Shown here: in pieces, positions 1 to 8,736 of the stretch
Position numbering within the stretch: the first letter of the stretch is position 1
Layout: every line of letters starts with the position of its first letter
Assembly (NCBI GenBank): GCA_019422105.1
Contig: JAHZDZ010000005.1
Location: forward strand, 91,107-155,106
Length of the DNA stretch: 64,000 bases
Reading direction: 5' to 3'
From: Bacillota bacterium
GTDB taxonomy: Bacteria > Bacillota > Clostridia > Lachnospirales > Anaerotignaceae
Made by a program: the position numbers and the translations under genes
Notes under the pieces: model-generated
What the model was told of the DNA's origin: nothing
The model's database searches: none
Seen by the model: only the letters and a program-made list of their open reading frames with translations

Positions 1-290
1 GCCGCAGGGTGGCTATTTTTACGGATGGAACGCTTTGCGGTCAATCCGTTTCCTTATCTGGTTTTTATTGCGGAGCAATAAACGCCGCAAGGTGGCTATT
101 TTTACGGATGGAACGCTTTGCGGTCAATCCGTTTCCTTATTCTGTTTTTATTGCGGAGCAATAAACGCCGCAAGGTGGCTGTTTTTACGGATGGAACGCT
201 TTGCGGTCAATCCGTTTCCTTATCTGTTTTTATTGCGGAGCAATAAACGCCGCAGGGTGGCTGTTTTTACGGATGGAACGATTTTTCCAA
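1..290. repeat. Tandem 83-bp repeat, about 3.5 copies
   Basis: Near-identical units begin at about 1, 84, 167 and 249, so the period is 82-83 bp. Each unit has three parts: a GCCGCAAGGTGGC core leading into a T-run, an ACGGATGGA arm facing TCAATCCGT, and a short ATTGC-GGA-GCAAT hairpin. Related single or double copies lie near 36993, 44181 and 46546. Open frames running through the array follow the repeat period and have no ribosome-binding site, so no gene is called. The array continues off the left edge. Confidence 0.9.
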
Positions 291-435
291 TACACAGTCC
301 CTAGCTTACTTAACATATATAAGCAAACCATATATACAGCAGTTCAGGCTATACTTTCTCCGCTTTTATGGTATACTTTTAAAATACACAGAAATTAGCA
401 TATTTATACATTTTCCGCAAAAGAGGTCATGCATC

Positions 436-1662
436 ATGAAAATTTTAGGTGTTATAGCTGAATACAATCCTTTCCATAACGGTCACATGCTTCACATTCA
501 AAAAGCAAAGGAAGCGGCAGGAGCTGATTACTGTATTGCCGTTATGAGCGGAAACTATGTTCAGCGTGGGGAACCCGCGCTGTGCGATAAATGGACGAGA
601 ACTGAAATGGCGCTTTTGGGAGGTGCCGACATGGTTTTGGAGCTTCCCTCTCTTTTCAGTTGTGCCTCCGCAGAGTTTTTTGCCTCCGCTGCGGTGAAGC
701 TTATTTGTGATACGCAAATCGTTGACTGCATCTGCTTCGGCTCTGAGGGAGGGGATATAGAGCAGCTGAAATTGGCGGCTGAAATTCTCTCCGATGAACC
801 TGCTGCATTTCAAAATATCCTCAGAGAAAGGTTAAAAAGCGGCTATGCCTACCCTTCCGCAAGGGCCGACGCCTTAGCTTTCTTTTCCGGCATAGAAAAA
901 GAAATGCTGCAAAGTCCCAACAACATATTGGGCATAGAATATTTAAAAGCGCTCAATCGTTTGAATAATCCTATGAAAATCTTTGCCATAAAACGGGAGG
1001 GGGCTGATTACCATTCCCAGGCTTTAACAGGATGCATCAGTTCCGCTACGGCTATACGGAAAGCTATACTAAAGGGCGATTTATCCCAATTTGACATTGC
1101 CGTCCCTGCCGCCTGCGCGCGCGTCTTGCAAAAAGCCATCGCTGACGGAAAAGCGCCTGTTTCCATGGATCAGTATTCAGACGCTCTCCATTACAGGCTT
1201 CGTACCATGCCGAAAGAAGCGCTGGCAGAAATATCGGATATTGATGAGGGTCTTGAAAACAGAATATTAACAGCATCTGACGCCTCACATCTTATCAGCG
1301 CTCTCATCCCTCTCATCAAAAGCAAACGCTACACCTATACCAAAATACAGCGTGCTCTGCTGCATGTTCTTTTGAATATAAAAAAGGTTGACTTAAACTA
1401 TTTCAAAGAAAATGGCTACAGCCCTTATATACGCGTTCTGGGCTTTCAAAGGGAAAAGGAATTTCTCCTGTCCCTTTTATCCCAAAAATCATCTCTGCCT
1501 GTCCTTACAAATATCAAATATGCCAAAAAGGTTCTCACCCCTGATGGGCTTCGCCTTTTGGAAACAGAAAAAACCGCCACAGACCTTTACTTCATGGCAT
1601 CTCCAAACTTAAATTACAGGAAGAGAAACCAGGAGTACACAACGCCAATGGTTATCCTCTGA
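436..1662 (+). CDS. tmcAL: tRNA(Met) cytidine acetate ligase TmcAL (YlbM family)
   Basis: The 408-residue product belongs to the TmcAL/YlbM nucleotidyltransferase family. Family members activate acetate with ATP and make N4-acetylcytidine at the wobble position of elongator tRNA-Met in the cytoplasm. The N-terminus has the family signature: IAEYNPFHNGH at residues 7-17 is the HxGH-type nucleotide-binding motif, followed by MSGNYVQRGEP. Length is normal for the family. The ATG follows AGAGGT at a slightly long spacing. Transcription ends at a hairpin shared with the convergent FtsW-like gene. In Bacillus subtilis ylbM and ylbJ are close neighbours, and ylbJ lies about 6 kb away here. Confidence 0.93.
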   Translation: MKILGVIAEYNPFHNGHMLHIQKAKEAAGADYCIAVMSGNYVQRGEPALCDKWTRTEMALLGGADMVLELPSLFSCASAEFFASAAVKLICDTQIVDCICFGSEGGDIEQLKLAAEILSDEPAAFQNILRERLKSGYAYPSARADALAFFSGIEKEMLQSPNNILGIEYLKALNRLNNPMKIFAIKREGADYHSQALTGCISSATAIRKAILKGDLSQFDIAVPAACARVLQKAIADGKAPVSMDQYSDALHYRLRTMPKEALAEISDIDEGLENRILTASDASHLISALIPLIKSKRYTYTKIQRALLHVLLNIKKVDLNYFKENGYSPYIRVLGFQREKEFLLSLLSQKSSLPVLTNIKYAKKVLTPDGLRLLETEKTATDLYFMASPNLNYRKRNQEYTTPMVIL

Positions 1663-1718
1663 GGCATTTCACATAATATCCAATTTTTATCCACAATTGA
1701 GGGTTTTATTTCACCAAC

Positions 1719-1748
1719 AAAAAAATAGCCGCTCTGCGGCTATTTTTT
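1719..1748. terminator. Bidirectional terminator between tmcAL and the FtsW-like gene
   Basis: AAAAATAGCCGC and GCGGCTATTTTT form a 12-bp stem around a TCT loop, with A and T runs on both sides. It can end both convergent genes. The AATAGCC stem resembles the first hairpin of the dispersed repeat family. Confidence 0.88.
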
Positions 1749-1771
1749 GAAGTTATAGCAAATATTTTCCT

Positions 1772-3202
1772 CTATGCTTCCTTCGCGGCTTCTGCACCCT
1801 TTCTTTTTTTCCATCTGATAACAATTCTGCCCTCTGAATATTCTATAAAAGAAAAAGGAATTTTACTGCTTTTTTCCGCCTTGTCAGGCATAATATTGGT
1901 GTTCCTGAACACAGACAGTATCAGACCCAATAAGCACATATAAACCATGCAATTGGTAAGCCCATAGGATACAAAAGGCAGGTAGATCTGACCAAATATC
2001 ATACGTCCCAGATTAGCGGAAATGTAGAAAAAGCCCTGCAAGCCTATAAGCAGGCTGCATCCCAGAGAAACCATAAAGCCCAGCGCATTTTTCTGCTTCA
2101 TTGACATGCGGAGTATTTTCACAAAAAAAGCTGTAAACAAGCCTATCACAAGTGCTCCCGCCAGCAGTCCAAAATGTGCAATAACATAAGTGACAGCCAT
2201 ATCGATATTTACCTGGGGCAAAAATGCGTCTATAGATATTGTTGTTCCGTCAATTACAACTGAGGCAGGTCCTATCAGACGGGCATTTTTTAAAACCTCT
2301 CTCACCACGGTCATCTGATACCCTGCCCCCATAGGGTCTCTGGACGGGTCTAAAAATACCAAAAGCCTTTGCATGTAGTAATATCCGCCTCTCAAATAAA
2401 GAAGTCCTATCAAAAGCAGGGAGCAAACCAGCAGCGGAAAAAATACCAGCATAAGCTCTTTTTTTCTCTCTCCGCCAAACCAGCCCTTCCATATACCGCT
2501 GAAAAGCATAATCAGCCCCGAAATACAAACCAAAAACAAAACGGAAATACTTCCTGCATAAAGGCTCAATAGCACCGGAACAGCAAAATACAGACCGCAG
2601 CTCACAATGCCTCTGAAACCCGTCCCCCTGTACTGATACAGTATTCCGCCAAAGGCCGGTATAAAAAGGGGCATTAATCTGGACAAATAATAATTCATGC
2701 CGTTGACAGTAACGCCAAAAAAAATGTTAAACACACATAGTGCTGTTATGCCGGCCCAGATAACCAAGGGAAATTTCCCCAGTATGGAATAATCCATAAA
2801 ATAAACAACGGCCAAAACGCCCATTCCTGCCAGGCAGATAACCGCCTGCTTTGAAAAATAATCAATCTCATATGTACTGCCGCCGCCATATTGAAAACAA
2901 TACTGAATTCCCAGACCAACAGACAACAATAAAATTGTCATCAGCAATAAAGTCCAGTCTGTTTTCGGCCTGTGTACCCTGTCAAGCTCCACTCCCGTCT
3001 GAATAGGATCCCCCATCTGCTCCACTGCTTTTTTCAGTGCTTCCTCCTGTGTCATTCCAAATTCCATGTAAATATCCTTCTGATCCTCAATGTGGTTTGA
3101 CAACTCCTCCAGAAGGCTTTCCTGCATTTTACGGCACCGTATCTGCTGGCGTACCTTTTCCAAAAAAGCATTCTTCAAATCAGATTGTTCCAAAGGAAAC
3201 AC
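1772..3202 (-). CDS. FtsW/RodA/SpoVE-family membrane protein with N-terminal prefix domain
   Basis: This 476-residue protein has two parts. Residues 1-75 are a soluble helical prefix of the kind found in PadR-linked permeases, with the motif MTQEEALKKAVEQMGDP. The rest has about ten membrane segments and ends in the SEDS pattern, including FGQIYLPFVSYGLTNCMVYM near residues 410-430. SEDS proteins are peptidoglycan glycosyltransferases at the division site, along the wall or in the spore cortex. Its start overlaps the end of the upstream padR gene by 23 bp, so the two are co-translated. The prefix domain and PadR linkage suggest an accessory, regulated SEDS protein, not the housekeeping FtsW or RodA. 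The exact role is unknown. Confidence 0.82.
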   Translation of the reverse strand: MFPLEQSDLKNAFLEKVRQQIRCRKMQESLLEELSNHIEDQKDIYMEFGMTQEEALKKAVEQMGDPIQTGVELDRVHRPKTDWTLLLMTILLLSVGLGIQYCFQYGGGSTYEIDYFSKQAVICLAGMGVLAVVYFMDYSILGKFPLVIWAGITALCVFNIFFGVTVNGMNYYLSRLMPLFIPAFGGILYQYRGTGFRGIVSCGLYFAVPVLLSLYAGSISVLFLVCISGLIMLFSGIWKGWFGGERKKELMLVFFPLLVCSLLLIGLLYLRGGYYYMQRLLVFLDPSRDPMGAGYQMTVVREVLKNARLIGPASVVIDGTTISIDAFLPQVNIDMAVTYVIAHFGLLAGALVIGLFTAFFVKILRMSMKQKNALGFMVSLGCSLLIGLQGFFYISANLGRMIFGQIYLPFVSYGLTNCMVYMCLLGLILSVFRNTNIMPDKAEKSSKIPFSFIEYSEGRIVIRWKKRKGAEAAKEA

Positions 3203-3521
3203 CTCCCAGAACTTTATTTACAGCGGAGGTATATTCCTGCCACTCCTTTCTTTTACTGCCAAGGAACTTTTTTCCTTCCTGTGTTAAGGAATAATACCTT
3301 CTCTTTTTCGCCCTCTCTTCCCTCTCGTAGGATTCCACCATTTTCTTCTCCTCAAGCTGATGCAAAAGAGGATAAAGGGTTCCCGCCTTCAACTCAAAAA
3401 CATTGTTCGACTTTTTTCCAAGCTCTTCTATCATCTGGTATCCATACATGTCCTTTTCCTCAAGCAGCTTCAGTATCAGCATTGTCGTGCTTCCCGTCAG
3501 CAGACTTTTATCAAGAGCCAT
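3180..3521 (-). CDS. PadR-family transcriptional regulator
   Basis: The 113-residue protein is a PadR winged-helix repressor. The motif YGYQMIEELGKKS near residues 26-38 and LKAGTLYPLLHQLEEK near residues 44-59 are typical of the family. The winged helix is followed by a short dimerisation helix, giving the small PadR subtype. The ATG follows AAGGAGGGA at good spacing. A strong sigma-A promoter overlaps repeated AT-rich half-sites just upstream, which suggests autoregulation. PadR proteins usually repress the membrane protein encoded with them, here the FtsW-like gene. The inducer is unknown. Confidence 0.92.
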   Translation of the reverse strand: MALDKSLLTGSTTMLILKLLEEKDMYGYQMIEELGKKSNNVFELKAGTLYPLLHQLEEKKMVESYEREERAKKRRYYSLTQEGKKFLGSKRKEWQEYTSAVNKVLGGVSFGTI

Positions 3522-3540
3522 ATCAATCCCTCCTTATATA

Positions 3541-3584
3541 GATTATCTATATATAAATATATATCGATTATCTATATATGTCAA
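3541..3584 (-). promoter_or_regulatory. padR promoter with overlapping repeated operator-like sites
   Basis: On the minus strand TTGACA (3579-3584), a 17-bp spacer and TATATT (3556-3561) form a near-consensus sigma-A promoter. The element ATATATAGATAATC occurs twice here, once in the spacer and once downstream of the -10. Its position suits a PadR operator. Confidence 0.75.
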
Positions 3585-3628
3585 TTGTTTTTTGTTCATT
3601 TTCAAATTTATCTGCTGCGCTCATGCAT

Positions 3629-3653
3629 GAAAAAAGGCAGCCTTACAGCTGCC
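3629..3653 (-). terminator. Rho-independent terminator, minus strand
   Basis: GGCAGC (3636-3641) pairs with GCTGCC (3648-3653), and on the minus strand the stem is followed by six Ts. The nearest upstream gene is the diguanylate cyclase, which ends about 470 bp away. The terminator therefore either ends a long untranslated tail or serves an unrecognised transcript. Confidence 0.7.
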
Positions 3654-4125
3654 AGTTCAATCTCCCCTGAAACAAATTATCGCCGGTTCCAGTAGTCCTT
3701 TTAAAAATGGATTTATCCCCGCTCGCTCAGTCAGCACTTTGTCCTGACGGACAAAGCCGCTTTTGGCGTCCTCGTTTGTCCTCGCACTGCATAACCGGCA
3801 CATTTGCCCCTTTCAATCGCCAAGCTCACTTTGCTCGGTGGAATGCTCAGAAACTCGCTAATGTAAGCCGCCGCTACGGATTTTCTTCTCCTCAACATTT
3901 ACACATTCCCTGCGTTTGGCGTTTTTTCAAAACCGCTCCAAATTCCTTAGATTGTACCGCGGGATAGCCCCCAGCAGGAGTGGGCAGCCTTTGGGTGCTT
4001 TTAACGCAGCCAAAACTGTTAGTGCTGACTATCGCCTTCTTTTCTTGAAAAAAGCACAGAGAAACCTTATTTGTATATTATGGGCGTTTAACCAAATTTG
4101 TCCAAATCTTATACATTTCATAAAA
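3654..4125. other. Intergenic region without a recognisable gene
   Basis: This stretch is richer in G and C than neighbouring spacers. It contains a perfect hairpin, CTTTGTCC-TGAC-GGACAAAG, at about 3738-3757. Short open frames exist but have no ribosome-binding site or family likeness. It resembles the structured spacer near 37.5 kb in texture, though I could not align the two convincingly. Confidence 0.5.
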
Positions 4126-7100
4126 TCATAAAGATTTCTCCGTTCCATTGAGCAGACACGCCATACCCTGCTTCGTCCAGTAAATTTCGGCAGCCGTGAT
4201 TTGCATTTGCTTCTTCAAGGGAGGAAAATATATTTGTGTTGTATATTTTTCCTCAGTCCCTCTTTTCAATGCACAGCAGGGACAATTACCACAGGGGCGT
4301 TCTCTGCCAAACAACACCTCATAGCAAAGTTGTCCGTCAAAAAATTCCGGCAATACTGCCGCCATTTTTGCATTGCAGTACAGAAGTTCAAAGTTGTCGG
4401 GGTTAATGACATAGATATAATTATCAACATGATCCAAGATAGATTTTAAGCCTTTGTTTTCCTCCTCTATTTTCTCTTCCGCCTGCTTTTTTAACCAAAA
4501 ACCACCTACAACATCGGCAAGGGCCGCAACAATATCCATCTCCTCCTGTGTTGGAATACGATTCGTCCTGCATTCCTCAAAGCCCAGAAAACCCATAAGG
4601 CGTCCTTCTTTGCGGATAGCACAGAGCATAACCGCTCTCACGCCTCTCTCGAGCAGTATCCCCTTCAGCCTGCCATTGCTATCCTTCACACTCCCTGCAA
4701 CAACAACATCCCTTTCAGTCAGACAGATTCCGACGCTTTGCAGTTCCTCCGCCGTTATTTTGTCCGGGAGACAATTATTTTTCATATACTCCTCTTCGCA
4801 CCAACAGGACGCCCTGCAAAATACGTCTTTGTCGTTTTTTATGTAAAGATACCCTCTGCACACCATAAAATGCCTTGCAATCATCATAAGGGCCTGCTCA
4901 ATGGTCTCCTTTCCCGCTGAAGAAAAATACAGCAGCCGAAATATGGTTTCAATAATATTTTCCTGAAAATACTTTTGATTCATACTCTCTATTACCATTC
5001 CGCCCTTATCTTCAGCAGTCTGCCGGCAGCAGTTTCCCCTTTCATACAGAGAAAAAGTACTTTTTCCATTTTTCTTTGAGGTGTATAAGGCGACATCCGC
5101 GTTTATATATAATTCCTCAAAGGATTTGCCATCCTCAGGGTATATGGAAATACCGATACTAGCCGAGATAGGCTTTTGTATCCCCCTTTCCATGAAGGAT
5201 AGCTGAAAAGAATTTAGAATTTGCTGTGCTTTGTCCCCAACAGATTCCTTATTCGGAACATCCAGCATAAATATCAGAAACTCATCTCCGCCGATTCTGC
5301 CCAAAATATCATTTTGACGAAATATCCCCTTCATGCTGGCGGAAACCTCCGAGAGTATGGCATCTCCAAACGCATGCCCCAAATTGTCATTGATAGCTTT
5401 AAAATTGTCAATGTCCAAAAGCATCAGCGCGTGCTTTCCATTGCTGTAATCCGTCTTTGTCAAGGCTTTCTTAACCATTTTCTCTGTAACGCCTTTATTA
5501 TACAGTCCGCTGAGGGAATCTCTCTCTGAGCGAAACAAAAGAGCCAGCGATTTTTTCTTTTCCTCGTCAATATCCTTTATGTACGATATGCCCTTTAAGT
5601 CATTGGTAACAGGATCCTCTATCATATGCATGGAGCTGAAGATCCACTTTGCCTCCCCCTCCCCATTTAAATATCGGTATTCCAAGCCAATCTCGCTTTT
5701 TCCCTTTGCAAAGGCCTCCCTGAAATTTTGCAGGGAAAATGTGCTTCTCACTCTTTCCGCGTCCTCATAGAAAATACTCCTGCCGCAAATTTTCTCCAGA
5801 AAAGAGGAATAGCTGTCGTCGCCTTTCGTCTGAAAAAATGACTTCAGCTTTTCCTGACCGTTCAAAAAAATATTCTCTGTTATATTCACTTCATAAATTA
5901 AAACTGCCTTACTCAGTAAAGCCCTGCGGTATCTGTATTCCTCTTTAAATTTTCTTTCCGCTTCCTTTTGCCTTGTAATGTCATTCACTACACCGATTGC
6001 CCTGACAGATTTTCCATTTTCATCATAGATTGCCGTCAGTGTCACCTGCAGCCAGCGATACCCTCCGCTCTCCGTTTTCATTTTGTGAATGCCACTGGCT
6101 TTTGAAGCTCCGTTTTCAATTCTTCTGTAAATATCAAATACAGAGCGTCTGGAATTTTCTCCAATCAGGCCCGCTTTTAAAAAGCATTCCGGTACATTCT
6201 GAAGTTTTACGGGCAATTTAAACCGAAAAGCCGTCTGCTCCGAAAAATAAATTGTTTTTGATTGAATATCATAATCAAAAACAATTTGTTCCGATTGCTC
6301 CAGCGCAATTTTGTACCGCTCCTCGCTGATGCGAAGTCTGTTCTCCGTTTCCTTGGATTTTGTAATATCAATAATGACACAGCATATCTGCACATTCGCA
6401 GAAAGCTCCCTCATCTGCCGTCCTTTCATCAAAACCCAGATAATTTCTCCATCCTTACGTACAATTCTGTGCTCTACCTCAATATTACTGCCTGCCCTCA
6501 GCTGCTCTTGGATACTGCTTCGCATTTTGTTTCTGTCTTCCTCCATTACCAGCCGCATCGCCCTGCCGTTAAAATTCCCCTTTATTTCCACCTCGCTGTA
6601 GCCGGTTAATATTTGGTATCCCTCATTGAGATAGGCAAAGGAGAATTCCTCATCTGTCTCCACAACAACAATACCGCCGTTCATGTTTTCTGTCAGCGTT
6701 GACAGCTGCATCAGCATATTCTTCTGCGCTGTAATGTCCACAAGCACAGAATAGTAATAGGCTCCATCTTCCTCCACAACCAAATTTGCTTTCTCCAATA
6801 TCCAAATAACGCTGTTGTCTTTGCTGACAGCCCGATACTCCACCTCAATTTTACTGCCTATATTTAATTGTCTTTGAACCTCGTCTGAAAGCATTTCTCT
6901 GTCGGCTTCATATACCAGGTTGATAAACCTGTAGTCTATTGCCTCCAGGATTTCACTGTCAGAATAACCAAATAATCGGGAGAATCCCTCATTGCAGCTT
7001 ATTATTGTATACGCCTCATCCGCCATGGTTTTACACACACCGCCGGATATATTGGACGTGATTGCCCGTATTTCTTCTTCTGTTTGCAGCATACATTTTT

Positions 7101-7146
7101 TATTTCTGTTGTTTATATAAACCATTTTAATAACCGCCCCAGTCAC
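4126..7146 (-). CDS. Multi-PAS diguanylate cyclase with GAF domain
   Basis: This 1006-residue signalling protein has PAS domains at about residues 25-140, 145-265, 275-395 and 400-530, a GGDEF domain at about 540-700, a GAF domain at about 735-890 and a last PAS-like domain. It makes cyclic di-GMP from two GTP. The active-site motif GRIGGDEFLIF is intact, as is the metal and substrate motif LDIDNFKAINDNLGH. RQND sits five residues before GGDEF and forms the inhibitory I-site. There is no EAL domain and no clear membrane segment, so it is probably cytosolic. The terminal PAS has a cysteine cluster, CGNCPCC, which might bind metal or a cofactor. The first start is a GTG with a distant AAAGGA; ATG at 7125 is possible. 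Confidence 0.92.
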   Translation of the reverse strand: MTGAVIKMVYINNRNKKCMLQTEEEIRAITSNISGGVCKTMADEAYTIISCNEGFSRLFGYSDSEILEAIDYRFINLVYEADREMLSDEVQRQLNIGSKIEVEYRAVSKDNSVIWILEKANLVVEEDGAYYYSVLVDITAQKNMLMQLSTLTENMNGGIVVVETDEEFSFAYLNEGYQILTGYSEVEIKGNFNGRAMRLVMEEDRNKMRSSIQEQLRAGSNIEVEHRIVRKDGEIIWVLMKGRQMRELSANVQICCVIIDITKSKETENRLRISEERYKIALEQSEQIVFDYDIQSKTIYFSEQTAFRFKLPVKLQNVPECFLKAGLIGENSRRSVFDIYRRIENGASKASGIHKMKTESGGYRWLQVTLTAIYDENGKSVRAIGVVNDITRQKEAERKFKEEYRYRRALLSKAVLIYEVNITENIFLNGQEKLKSFFQTKGDDSYSSFLEKICGRSIFYEDAERVRSTFSLQNFREAFAKGKSEIGLEYRYLNGEGEAKWIFSSMHMIEDPVTNDLKGISYIKDIDEEKKKSLALLFRSERDSLSGLYNKGVTEKMVKKALTKTDYSNGKHALMLLDIDNFKAINDNLGHAFGDAILSEVSASMKGIFRQNDILGRIGGDEFLIFMLDVPNKESVGDKAQQILNSFQLSFMERGIQKPISASIGISIYPEDGKSFEELYINADVALYTSKKNGKSTFSLYERGNCCRQTAEDKGGMVIESMNQKYFQENIIETIFRLLYFSSAGKETIEQALMMIARHFMVCRGYLYIKNDKDVFCRASCWCEEEYMKNNCLPDKITAEELQSVGICLTERDVVVAGSVKDSNGRLKGILLERGVRAVMLCAIRKEGRLMGFLGFEECRTNRIPTQEEMDIVAALADVVGGFWLKKQAEEKIEEENKGLKSILDHVDNYIYVINPDNFELLYCNAKMAAVLPEFFDGQLCYEVLFGRERPCGNCPCCALKRGTEEKYTTQIYFPPLKKQMQITAAEIYWTKQGMACLLNGTEKSL

Positions 7147-7419
7147 AAAAACAGGGTATCCTTTCTGCCAAAGCGCAAATCTGTTTCCGAAAACTATGCA
7201 AAAATAACCATAAATTGAATATTATTCGACATTAATTTTAATTTTTCAACAAAAAATTCGCATTAATTTCGCCTAAATTAATGCTAATTGTACATCACAA
7301 ATGATAGAAAGGCAATGGTTTATTTCAATAATACACAAAAATTAACATTCAAAAAACAATTTGATTTTTTTGTACTGCCCTGCATATATTTTACAGATAG
7401 AAAAATATAGAGGGGTACT

Positions 7420-8610
7420 ATGAAAATAAAAATCAATCTGTTTCACCTTATATCCGTTTTCATAACCGTTTTTGTTCTGGCGATTCTCCTGCTCTTTCCC
7501 AAACAGATGCTGGCGGCGTCTTCCTCCGGCCTAAAACTCTGGTTCAATGTTGTCCTGCCCTCCCTCTTCCCGTTTATGGTAGGCGTAAGTCTTTTGAGTG
7601 CCCTGGGCGCTGCCGATATACTCGGCAAAATTGTCGAGCCTGTCATGAAACCTGTATTAAATGTACCCGGCTGTGCCGCATTTGCCCTTGTCATGGGCAT
7701 TCTCTCCGGTTATCCTATGGGCGCCAAAATAACACAGGAACTCCTTGATGGGGGTAACATCACAACGGTCCAGGCACAAAGAGTGCTGAGTTTTTCCAAT
7801 AATCCCGGGATTCTCTTCCTGTTGGGCACTGTGGCAACAGGCATGTACCAGAATCAAGCCGCAGGTTATTTTCTTATTGCCGTGGCGGTTTTGTCTGCAC
7901 TGACAACCGGAATTCTTTTTCGATTTTACAAGCCTGTTCTCTCCTCAAAATCCGTTCCCAAAAGACAAAAAAGCACTCTGTCCGCTCAAAAACCTTCAGG
8001 TACCGCCATTTTAGGGTATTCCGTCCGCAGCTCTATGGACACAATTGTGCAGATAGGAGGCTTCATCATTCTATTCAGCGTTATGATTGAAGGAATGAAG
8101 CTGAGCGGTATTACAGATAATATCGCCTCCTTTTTGCTTGCCTTTCTGCCTCAAAATACGCCAAAAGCAGGCGTCTACGGATTCCTTTCCGGATTTCTTG
8201 AAATGACAAACGGCGCGAATGAGATTTTTGCTTCTGATATATTGCTAAGGCAAAAGCTGACACTGACCGCATCGGTACTATGCTTCGGCGGATTATCCAT
8301 TTTAGGACAGACAATAAGTCTTGTTGACTGGAAAAGGCTAAAGCTTTCTGTTTACATAATTTCCAAGCTTCTCACAGCCCTCTTTGCCGCTTGCTACTGC
8401 CGGTTACTCTACCCCTTTTTTGAAGGAGCTATCGACAGCCACGTGCCTGTTTTTAAGCTGATAACGCCGGCCCCCACTAACCATTTTGCATTCTCTGTAC
8501 TTATCCTGCTCCTCCTTGCACTTCCCGTATTGTTTCACAGAATTCATACTGGCGGGCGCTGTGAAGGAACAGCCTTACATACAGACAAAAAAAGCGGTAA
8601 AATCTTATAA
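7420..8610 (+). CDS. ylbJ: Sporulation integral membrane protein YlbJ
   Basis: The 396-residue protein matches YlbJ, a membrane protein needed for proper spore formation and expressed in the mother cell in Bacillus. It has about nine membrane segments and the nucleoside-recognition-type repeats LWFNVVLPSLFPFMVGV and ILSGYPMGAKITQELLD near residues 43-60 and 93-110. The ATG follows AGAGGGG at normal spacing. It is transcribed divergently from the diguanylate cyclase across a 270-bp AT-rich gap. The stop codon lies in the loop of a bidirectional terminator facing ftsZ. It supports the view that the organism forms spores. What the protein transports, if anything, is not known. Confidence 0.93.
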   Translation: MKIKINLFHLISVFITVFVLAILLLFPKQMLAASSSGLKLWFNVVLPSLFPFMVGVSLLSALGAADILGKIVEPVMKPVLNVPGCAAFALVMGILSGYPMGAKITQELLDGGNITTVQAQRVLSFSNNPGILFLLGTVATGMYQNQAAGYFLIAVAVLSALTTGILFRFYKPVLSSKSVPKRQKSTLSAQKPSGTAILGYSVRSSMDTIVQIGGFIILFSVMIEGMKLSGITDNIASFLLAFLPQNTPKAGVYGFLSGFLEMTNGANEIFASDILLRQKLTLTASVLCFGGLSILGQTISLVDWKRLKLSVYIISKLLTALFAACYCRLLYPFFEGAIDSHVPVFKLITPAPTNHFAFSVLILLLLALPVLFHRIHTGGRCEGTALHTDKKSGKIL

Positions 8611-8624
8611 CAAGATTTTACCGC
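8594..8624. terminator. Bidirectional terminator between ylbJ and ftsZ
   Basis: GCGGTAAAATCTT pairs perfectly with AAGATTTTACCGC over 13 bp. A seven-A run lies left of the stem, giving the minus-strand ftsZ transcript a good U-tract. The ylbJ stop codon is in the loop. Confidence 0.88.
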
Positions 8625-8736
8625 CCGATCTGTTATCATTTTTTTATTCTGCCGTCAACAGCTGATATATCCTTCATAATTTGTCAGGTATTATCCTTTT
8701 TCTCTTCAAATTATAAAACTGTGCCAAAAATTGACA

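Noticed and set aside
1..290. Possible CRISPR array or repeat-protein gene at the left edge
   Set aside because: The period is 83 bp with no unique spacers, since the whole unit repeats. Frames through it follow the repeat and have no ribosome-binding site.
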